Notes under the pieces: generated by a model
Told to the model about the DNA's origin: nothing
Database searches by the model: none
Seen by the model: the letters and a program-made list of their open reading frames with translations, nothing else
From: Anaeromyxobacter_A sp035538735
GTDB taxonomy: Bacteria > Myxococcota > Myxococcia > Myxococcales > Anaeromyxobacteraceae
Length of the DNA stretch: 18,849 bases
Direction: 5' to 3'
Assembly: GCA_035538735.1 (NCBI GenBank)
Contig: DATLJU010000082.1
Location: 1-18,849, forward strand
Shown: one piece after another, positions 8,831-13,739 of the stretch
How the letters are laid out: the number at the start of each line of letters is the position of its first letter
Numbering within the stretch: the first letter of the stretch is position 1
Position numbers and translations under genes: made by a program

Positions 8831-8856
8831 GGCGGGGGACGAGCCCCCGCCCTACG
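8831..8856 (+). repeat. Palindromic repeat, copy A, between convergent polA and divIVA-like genes
   Basis: The arms GGCGGGGG (8831-8838) and CCCCCGCC (8844-8851) enclose loop ACGAG and are followed by CTACG. The element starts on the base after the polA stop and ends 3 nt before the divIVA-like stop on the other strand. The 26-nt core differs by one base from copy B (15492-15517, inside metG) and from the inverted copy C (16806-16831). Its position suits a bidirectional terminator, although it has no T-run. Confidence 0.8.
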
Positions 8857-8859
8857 ACC

Positions 8860-9360
8860 CTACGCCTCCGACTTCTTCTTGGAAGGCAAGTACTCGACGC
8901 CGGCCTCGCGGCCGTCCTGGGCGAAGGCCTCGAGGAGCTTCAGGTGCCCGCTCACCATCGCGCGCACCTCGGCCTCGAACTGCACCCGCTGCCGCTTCAT
9001 CTCGTTGATGTCGTCGACGATGCGGGTGTAGCGCTGGTGCGCGCCCTGGACGATCTTCTCCGCCTGCAGCTCCGCCTCGGCGAGCGTGATCTCCGCCTCC
9101 TTGCGCGCCGCCTCGCGGATCTCCTCGCACGCCCTCTGCGCCGTGATCATGGTCTCCTGGAGCGCGCGCTCGCGGCTGCGCAGCTCGGAGATCTCCTCGT
9201 CCATGTGCAGCACGTCCTCGCGCAGCATCTGGTTCTCGCGCGCCAGCTCCTCGACCTGCGCCGCGACGAGGCCGAGGAAGCCCTGGACCTCCTCGCGATC
9301 GAACCCGCGCATGCGGCGGCGGAACGACTTCTGCGTGATGTCGATGGGCGTGATCTTCAT
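8860..9360 (-). CDS. DivIVA-domain coiled-coil protein
   Basis: 166 residues, starting at ATG 9360-9358 with GGAG 7 nt upstream. The N-terminus MKITPIDITQKSFRRRMRGF followed by DREEVQGFLGLVAAQVEEL is the characteristic DivIVA membrane-binding and dimerisation segment (residues 1-45): ITP.DI..K.F...RGFD..EV..FL. A long heptad-rich coiled coil follows (about 30-150: ENQMLREDVLHMDEEISEL, ACEEIREAARKEAEITLAE), then a Lys-rich tail, KKKSEA. DivIVA-family proteins sit at curved or polar membrane and recruit division, polarity or wall-growth factors; the partner here is unknown. It is divergent from the small selenoprotein candidate and convergent with polA. The length is normal for the short proteobacterial members. 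Family assignment is secure, cellular role is not. Confidence 0.93.
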   Translation of the reverse strand: MKITPIDITQKSFRRRMRGFDREEVQGFLGLVAAQVEELARENQMLREDVLHMDEEISELRSRERALQETMITAQRACEEIREAARKEAEITLAEAELQAEKIVQGAHQRYTRIVDDINEMKRQRVQFEAEVRAMVSGHLKLLEAFAQDGREAGVEYLPSKKKSEA

Positions 9361-9387
9361 GGCGCGGCTCCGGCTGGGGCGGCGCCG

Positions 9388-9417
9388 ACCCTATCGCGGT
9401 TGTGTGGGTCCGTCCAA
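9388..9417 (-). promoter_or_regulatory. Candidate promoter of the divIVA-like gene
   Basis: On the minus strand TTGGAC (9417-9412) is separated by 18 nt from TAGGGT (9393-9388). Transcription would start about 20 nt before the ATG, leaving room for the GGAG Shine-Dalgarno at 9371-9368. Sequence inference only. Confidence 0.35.
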
Positions 9418-9436
9418 ATCGGGCCCTAGGCCCACC

Positions 9437-9465
9437 TTGACCCACCTGCGCGAACCGCGTACAGG
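9437..9465 (+). promoter_or_regulatory. Candidate promoter of the small selenoprotein gene
   Basis: TTGACC (9437-9442) is followed after 17 nt by TACAGG (9460-9465). The leader would be about 25 nt. The -35 lies in the 13-mer CCTTGACCCACCT (9435-9447), shared with the lipoprotein operon promoter. A preceding CCCACCT (9431-9437) makes a short direct repeat, and a small palindrome GGGCC-CTA-GGCCC lies at 9421-9433 between this promoter and the divergent divIVA-like one. Confidence 0.4.
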
Positions 9466-9483
9466 CCAGAGGGCTCTCACCCG

Positions 9484-9490
9484 GGAGGAG
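9484..9490 (+). promoter_or_regulatory. Shine-Dalgarno that fixes the TTG start of the selenoprotein candidate
   Basis: GGAGGAG at 9484-9490 is the strongest ribosome-binding site in the window. It stands 6 nt before TTG 9497, the only start codon at suitable distance in the coding frame. Confidence 0.7.
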
Positions 9491-9496
9491 CAGAAC

Positions 9497-9697
9497 TTGA
9501 GAACCAACCCCCGCCCCTGGAAGCGCGTCCTCCTCGGTGTCGGCGCCGGCGCGCTGCTCGGGCTCGGCTATAGCTTCGCGTCCCGGGCGCTCGGTTCCAC
9601 CTGATCCATCGCCTGCAACCCGGCGGTCGCCGGGTCCATGGGAGCGCTGCTCGGTGCGGTGGCCTTCGCGGGGGAGGGGCGCCGCGAGGGACGCTGA
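9497..9697 (+). CDS. Small two-helix membrane selenoprotein (in-frame TGA read as Sec), resembles DUF6132-type proteins
   Basis: Reading through the TGA at 9602-9604 as selenocysteine gives 66 residues from TTG 9497 to TGA 9695-9697. The N-terminus is MRTNPRPWKR (positive, cytoplasmic), followed by helix 1 VLLGVGAGALLGLGYSFA (about 11-28), the loop GSTUSIACNP with Sec36 and Cys40, helix 2 AVAGSMGALLGAVAFAG (about 43-59) and a charged tail GEGRREGR. The loop matches the G-x-T-C-P-I-x-x-N-P motif I recall from small two-helix membrane proteins (I believe DUF6132), with Sec in the Cys position. Third positions are G or C in about 31 of 35 codons before the TGA and 27 of 30 after it, so coding continues. 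A SECIS-like hairpin follows the TGA. A membrane thiol/selenol redox role is inferred; no substrate is known. It is convergent with the mscS-like gene, divergent from the divIVA-like gene, and has no selenium genes beside it in the window. The alternative is a 35-residue truncated gene or a nonsense mutation. Confidence 0.8.
9602..9642 (+). promoter_or_regulatory. Bacterial SECIS-like element just after the in-frame TGA
   Basis: The TGA is at 9602-9604. The apical stem ACCCGGC (9618-9624) pairs perfectly with GCCGGGT (9629-9635) and is closed by loop GGTC (9625-9628). The GGUC loop begins 20 nt after the UGA, inside the 16-37 nt window expected for bacterial SECIS, and matches the apical loop of E. 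coli fdhF as I remember it. A lower helix TCCAT (9605-9609) can pair with ATGGG (9638-9642, one G-U). The bulged U of the E. coli stem is not reproduced inside the upper stem. SelB would bind here to deliver Sec-tRNA. Confidence 0.75.
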
Positions 9698-9733
9698 CGC
9701 GCTCCCCGTGCCATCGGGTTCAGAGCCTGGAGC

Positions 9734-11230
9734 TCACGCCAGGTCCTTGAAGATCGCCCGCAGCCGGTCGAGCAGCTGGTGGGGCTCCTCGGGCAAGGGC
9801 ACGGGGCCGCTGACGACGTTCCCGGCGATGCGGGCGAGCCCCTCGCGCCGGCGTGCCAGCACCTCCGCGAGCTTCTGCGCCACTTCGGGCGCGCGCTCGA
9901 ACAGCTCGGCGAACGCCTCGCGGTCGACCGCCACCAGCGCGCTGTCCTGCGCCGCCGCGACGGTGGCGGTGCGGGGATCGCCGGTGAGCGCCGCCATCTC
10001 GCCGAAGAACTCTCCAGGCCCGAGCCGCGCCACCTCCTGCTCCCGCCCGTCCGGCGAGCGCACGCGCACGACCGCCTCGCCGTCCGCCACGACGTAGAAA
10101 GGTGCGGGGGTCGTGTCGCCCTGTCGCAGGATGATCTCGCCGCGGCCGAAGCGAGCCACCCGCGCGCGCGCGGCCAGGGCTTCGCGGAGCGCGGGCTCGA
10201 CCGGCGCCAGGAAGTCCACCTGCGAGAGCAGGCCGGCGACGTCCACGTCCTCCGCCCCGGCGGCCGGCCGCGCGCCGCGCGCCAGCCGCACCTCGTTGCC
10301 CACCGGCGAGAGGGCGATGCCGGCGCGATGGAGCCGGTACCAGAGCTGGGACCGGACCTCGTCCTCCACCTCGCCGCCCTGCTCCCAGCGGCTCACCCAG
10401 AACAGCACCTCGTACTGGACCGCGCTCGCCGCCAGATCGGCGGTGCGCACGATCGGGGCAGGCTCGGCGACGATGCGCGGGTTGGAGCGGACCACCGTCA
10501 TGGCGGCGTCCTTGAAGGCGTTCGGCGGCACGTCGTAGGCGAGCGAGAGCGTCACCTTCCGCATGATGGAGCCGCGCCGCGACAGGTTGTAGACCGCCTC
10601 CTTGGCCACGGAGTTGTTGGGGATGGTGAGCCCCTCGCCGGCGCCGGTGAGGATGCGCGTGGCCCGCCAGCCGATCTCGATGACCTTGCCCTGGTGCGGG
10701 CCGATCCTCACCCAGTCGCCCTCTCCGAACGGCCGCTCGGCCTGGAGTGACAGCCCGGCGAAGAGGTTGCCGAGCGTGTCCTGCAGCGCGAGGCCGAGCA
10801 CGAGCGAGATGACGGCGGAGCTCGCCAGCAACGCCCCGAGATCGATCTGGAGCGTCGCCTGCAGGATGACGAGCGCCGCCAACACGGAGAGGAAACCGTC
10901 CACCAGGTCTCGCAGGATCTTGGGAGTCTCGACCCCGCTGCGGCGGCGATGCAGGTGCGTCAGGGTGGCGGCGGCGCCGCGGATGAGGCCGAAGGCGAAG
11001 AGCACCAGCCCGGCGGCGAAGAGGTACTTGTCGACCTGGACCCAGCGCTCGGGCGTGAGAGCGCGCAGGAACGCGATGCCGAGGAAGAGGACGAGATACC
11101 TCTCGGCACGACGCAGGTCGCGCCGGTACGCCTCGTCGGCGGTGATCGCGCGGGCCACCACCATGGCGACGAGGAGCGCGACGCCGAAGGCGCTGGTGGC
11201 GTACCGGGCGAGAAGGTCCTCGAGGGCCAT
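9734..11230 (-). CDS. MscS-family channel with C-terminal cyclic-nucleotide-binding domain
   Basis: 498 residues, start ATG 11230-11228. Several membrane helices precede the MscS core (about 11-30, 42-62, 68-90, 108-130), followed by the pore helix region LLASSAVISLVLGLALQDTL and NLFAGLSLQAERPFGEGDWV (about 132-170). The MscS beta domain contains GKVIEIGWRATRI and LTIPNNSVAKEAVYNLSRR. The C-terminal third (about 340-460) is a Crp/cNMP-binding domain with the phosphate-binding cassette GEFFGEMAALTGDPRTATV. This is the architecture of bacterial cyclic-nucleotide-gated MscS-like channels: an inner-membrane channel likely gated by a cyclic nucleotide rather than, or as well as, tension. The essential Arg of the cassette (PRTA) is present, so ligand binding is plausible; cAMP versus cGMP cannot be decided. 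Divergent from holB across 80 bp. Confidence 0.93.
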   Translation of the reverse strand: MALEDLLARYATSAFGVALLVAMVVARAITADEAYRRDLRRAERYLVLFLGIAFLRALTPERWVQVDKYLFAAGLVLFAFGLIRGAAATLTHLHRRRSGVETPKILRDLVDGFLSVLAALVILQATLQIDLGALLASSAVISLVLGLALQDTLGNLFAGLSLQAERPFGEGDWVRIGPHQGKVIEIGWRATRILTGAGEGLTIPNNSVAKEAVYNLSRRGSIMRKVTLSLAYDVPPNAFKDAAMTVVRSNPRIVAEPAPIVRTADLAASAVQYEVLFWVSRWEQGGEVEDEVRSQLWYRLHRAGIALSPVGNEVRLARGARPAAGAEDVDVAGLLSQVDFLAPVEPALREALAARARVARFGRGEIILRQGDTTPAPFYVVADGEAVVRVRSPDGREQEVARLGPGEFFGEMAALTGDPRTATVAAAQDSALVAVDREAFAELFERAPEVAQKLAEVLARRREGLARIAGNVVSGPVPLPEEPHQLLDRLRAIFKDLA

Positions 11231-11239
11231 GACGCCCGA

Positions 11240-11245
11240 ATACTA
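11240..11245 (-). promoter_or_regulatory. Candidate -10 box of the mscS-like gene (near-leaderless)
   Basis: Minus-strand TAGTAT (11245-11240) lies 9 nt before the ATG, with no Shine-Dalgarno between. No good -35 is visible. Confidence 0.3.
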
Positions 11246-11263
11246 CGGCCTTCACGAGGGCGA

Positions 11264-11290
11264 AAGCGGCGGAAAGTCCCGCCGCCGCTT
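11264..11290. repeat. Inverted repeat in the divergent mscS-like/holB promoter region
   Basis: AAGCGGCGG (11264-11272) and CCGCCGCTT (11282-11290) form a perfect 9-bp inverted repeat around 9 nt. It covers the expected -35 region of holB and abuts its TTATG box, so it could be an operator. It could equally be chance in GC-rich DNA. Confidence 0.4.
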
Positions 11291-11294
11291 ATGT

Positions 11295-11300
11295 TATGGT
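11295..11300 (+). promoter_or_regulatory. Candidate -10 box of holB operon (near-leaderless)
   Basis: TATGGT (11295-11300) lies 10 nt before ATG 11311; an overlapping TATGTT (11290-11295) is an alternative. There is no Shine-Dalgarno. The context TTATG(G/C)T matches that before polA. Confidence 0.35.
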
Positions 11301-11310
11301 CCGCCGGCCC

Positions 11311-12384
11311 ATGCCGTTCTCGGAGCTCATCGGCCAGGATCGCGCCCTGGGCGCGCTGCGTTCGGCGCTCTCGCGCGGGGCCCTCCACCACGCCTACCTG
11401 TTCGCCGGCCCCGAGGGGGTGGGGAAGGGCACCGCGGCGCGGCTCCTCGCCCAGGCGGGGAACTGCGACCGAGCCGTTCGAGATGGGGTGGCGCCCGCCG
11501 TCGATCCGTGCGGTCAGTGCGGTCCCTGCCGGAAGATCGCCCACGGCACCCACCCCGACGTCATCGCGCTGGCGCAGGAGCGCGTCATGGCGAAGGCGGG
11601 CCGCTGGGAGCCGAAGGGCGGGCGGACGCCGTCGAAGGACATCGTGGTGGATCAGGTGCGCGACCTCGTCGACCACCGGCTCTCGCTGCGCCGCTTCGAG
11701 GGGCGGCGCCGGTTCGTCCTCATCGACCCCGCCGACGCGATGAACGCTCAGGCGCAGAACGCGCTCCTGAAGACGCTGGAGGAGCCGCCCGAGGACACGA
11801 CCCTCGTGCTCGTCGCCTCGAGGCCGGACGCGCTGCTCCCCACCATCCGCTCCCGGTGCGCGCGGCTGTCCTTCGCGCCGCTGCCGGAGGCCACCATCAC
11901 CGAGCGGCTCGCCGCGGCGGGGCGCTCGACGGAGGACGCGCGCCTCGCGGCGGCGCTCTCGGCCGGCTCCCTCTCGCGCGCGGTCCGGATCGGGGACGAG
12001 CTGGAGGCGGAGCGGAAGAGCGGCGACCGGCGCGAGAGCGCGGCGGAGGACGCGGCGGCGATCGATCCCGACGACGCCTCGACGTGGATCGGCTTCGCCG
12101 CGCGCCACGGCCACGACCGCGAGACCGCGAGCGCCACCTGCGAGCTGCTCCAGGTGTGGCTGCGGGACGTGCTCGCGTTCCAGGCGGCCGGCGCGGCGGC
12201 GCCGCTTGCGCTCGGGGACCTCGCGGGGCGGACCGCGGCCGCGGCGGGCGCGCTGGCGCCGGCTGACGTGCTCCGCCGCGGCGAGGCGGCGCGGGACGCG
12301 GCGGCGGCCCTGCGGCAGAACGCGTCCCCGGCGCTGGCGCTGGAGCGCATGCTCATCGGCTGGTTCCATGGCGAGCTCCGGTAA
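11311..12384 (+). CDS. holB: DNA polymerase III delta' subunit
   Basis: Clamp-loader subunit of the replicative polymerase, 357 residues from ATG 11311. An upstream in-frame ATG at 11296 would overlap the likely -10 box and add only MVRRP. AAA+ fold: P-loop-like GPEGVGKG (33-40), zinc-binding Cys52, Cys67, Cys70 and Cys73 (CGQCGPC), then IDPADAMNAQAQNALLKTLE with EPPEDT, and the SRC motif TIRSRCARLSF. The start MPFSELIGQDRALGALRSAL is typical of the family. The P-loop is unusually complete for delta', which in E. coli does not bind ATP. First gene of a holB-holA-metG-tatD run; the next gene starts inside its 3' end. Confidence 0.96.
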   Translation: MPFSELIGQDRALGALRSALSRGALHHAYLFAGPEGVGKGTAARLLAQAGNCDRAVRDGVAPAVDPCGQCGPCRKIAHGTHPDVIALAQERVMAKAGRWEPKGGRTPSKDIVVDQVRDLVDHRLSLRRFEGRRRFVLIDPADAMNAQAQNALLKTLEEPPEDTTLVLVASRPDALLPTIRSRCARLSFAPLPEATITERLAAAGRSTEDARLAAALSAGSLSRAVRIGDELEAERKSGDRRESAAEDAAAIDPDDASTWIGFAARHGHDRETASATCELLQVWLRDVLAFQAAGAAAPLALGDLAGRTAAAAGALAPADVLRRGEAARDAAAALRQNASPALALERMLIGWFHGELR

Positions 12385-13738
12385 GGCACGCCCGGCCCGG
12401 AAGGGCGACGGGGCCACCCTGGAGCTGTGCCTCGAGGAGGCAGGCGCGGGCCGGCCCGCGCCCGTGTACCTGTTCGACGGGGACGCGTTCCTCGCTGGCC
12501 GCGCCGCGCGCGAGCTGGCCGGCGTGCTCGTGCCCGAGGCGCAGCGCGACCTCAACGTCGTGGAACTCGACGCCGCGGCCTCGCCGGCCGAGGTGGCCGC
12601 CGAGCTCGCGACGCGGGGGCTGTTCGCCGGCCCCGAGGCGCGCAAGGTGGTGCTCCTCCTCGAGCCGGCCTTCCTCGTCTCGAAGGAGGACGGGGGCGGG
12701 CCGTTCGCCAGCGCGCGCGACGCGTGGCAGAAGGGGCGGCAGCGCGAGGGCGCGCGCAAGCTGCTGGCGCTGGCGGCGAAGGCGGGGTGGAAGGCGGAGG
12801 ACCTCGCCGCCGAGGGCGCGCCCAGCGCCGCGGACTGGAAGAGGGAGCTGGGCGTCGAGGGCGCGGACGTCGAGTTCGTCCGCGAGGCCGCCCGCTGGGC
12901 GGTGGAGAAGGAGATGAAGGCAGCCCGCGACGACGCCTCGGCGCTCGACGCGGCGCTCTCCGCCGGATTCCCACCCGGCCACGTCCTCGTGGTGGCGGCG
13001 GGCAAGGTCGACGGTCGGCTGCCCCTCGTGAAGAAGCTGGGCGCCGCCGGGCGGCGCGTCTCGCTCGCGATCGGGAGCGAGGGCACATGGGACGCGCAGC
13101 GCCCGGTGCTGCGCCCGGTCCTGGAGGCGCTCCTGGCGGGGACCGGCAAGACCATCGACCGCGCCGCGGAGGAGCGGCTCACCGCCCTCGTCGGCGCCGA
13201 CGCCCGCACCCTCGCGAGCGAGGTGGCGAAGCTCGTCGCCTACGCCGGGGATCGGAAGACGATCGGGGCGGCCGACGTCGACGCGCTCGTGACGCGCGTG
13301 GCCGAGGACCCGTTCTTTGCGCTCGGGAACGCGGTGGAGGCGAAGGATCTGCCGCTCGCGCTCTCGGTGCTCGACCGGAGCCTCGCCGACGGGGCGCACC
13401 CGATCCTCGTGCTCACCATGCTCGCCTCGACGGTCCGGCGCCTGGTCGTGGAGCGCGAGCGGGGGCGGAAGGCCGCCGGCGACCGCCGCATCGGGAGCTA
13501 CGACGCGTGGCAGGCGCAGGTGCTGCCGCACATCCCCGAGGAGGAGCTCGGGTCGAAGAAGCCGTACGGGTTCTGGATGAAGTACCAGGCCGCGCAGCGG
13601 TACTCGCGCGCCGCGCTCCTGCGCGGGCTGGCGGACCTCGCCGACGCCGATCTGGCCATGAAGTCGGGCGCCGACGAGCGGCCGCTGCTCGAGCGCGCGC
13701 TGTGGGGGCTCATGACCGCCGAGACGAGAGGACACTGA
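12368..13738 (+). CDS. holA: DNA polymerase III delta subunit, with internal insertion
   Basis: 456 residues from ATG 12368, overlapping holB by 17 nt in another frame, which implies translational coupling. Delta opens the sliding clamp during loading. Family features are the start RPAPVYLFDGDAFLAGRAAREL, the Rossmann-like strands ARKVVLLLEP and GHVLVVAAGKVDGR, and the C-terminal collar domain ALGNAVEAKDLPLALSVLDR with HPILVLTMLASTVRRL. The protein is over 100 residues longer than the E. coli subunit (343). The excess is mainly a Lys/Ala/Glu-rich insertion at about 100-190 (DAWQKGRQREGARKLLALAA, EFVREAARWAVEKEMKAA) between the two strands. No strong Shine-Dalgarno is visible; the ATG is supported by the overlap and by loss of homology upstream. 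Confidence 0.93.
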   Translation: MASSGKARPARKGDGATLELCLEEAGAGRPAPVYLFDGDAFLAGRAARELAGVLVPEAQRDLNVVELDAAASPAEVAAELATRGLFAGPEARKVVLLLEPAFLVSKEDGGGPFASARDAWQKGRQREGARKLLALAAKAGWKAEDLAAEGAPSAADWKRELGVEGADVEFVREAARWAVEKEMKAARDDASALDAALSAGFPPGHVLVVAAGKVDGRLPLVKKLGAAGRRVSLAIGSEGTWDAQRPVLRPVLEALLAGTGKTIDRAAEERLTALVGADARTLASEVAKLVAYAGDRKTIGAADVDALVTRVAEDPFFALGNAVEAKDLPLALSVLDRSLADGAHPILVLTMLASTVRRLVVERERGRKAAGDRRIGSYDAWQAQVLPHIPEEELGSKKPYGFWMKYQAAQRYSRAALLRGLADLADADLAMKSGADERPLLERALWGLMTAETRGH

Positions 13739-13739
13739 C

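Noticed and set aside
5689..9429. 1246-codon plus-strand open frame overlapping lipoprotein, polA and divIVA-like genes
   Set aside because: Arg/Ala/Gly-rich translation without motifs; a typical out-of-frame shadow in GC-rich DNA. The true frames carry full family motifs.
9086..9604. 172-codon open frame ending at the in-frame TGA
   Set aside because: Its first part is antisense to the divIVA-like gene; only the part from TTG 9497, behind GGAGGAG, is coding, and coding continues past the TGA.
9602..9604. The in-frame TGA as a simple nonsense mutation or sequencing error (pseudogene)
   Set aside because: Possible, but less likely given the SECIS-like hairpin at the right distance, placement at a conserved Cys, and unbroken coding bias on both sides.
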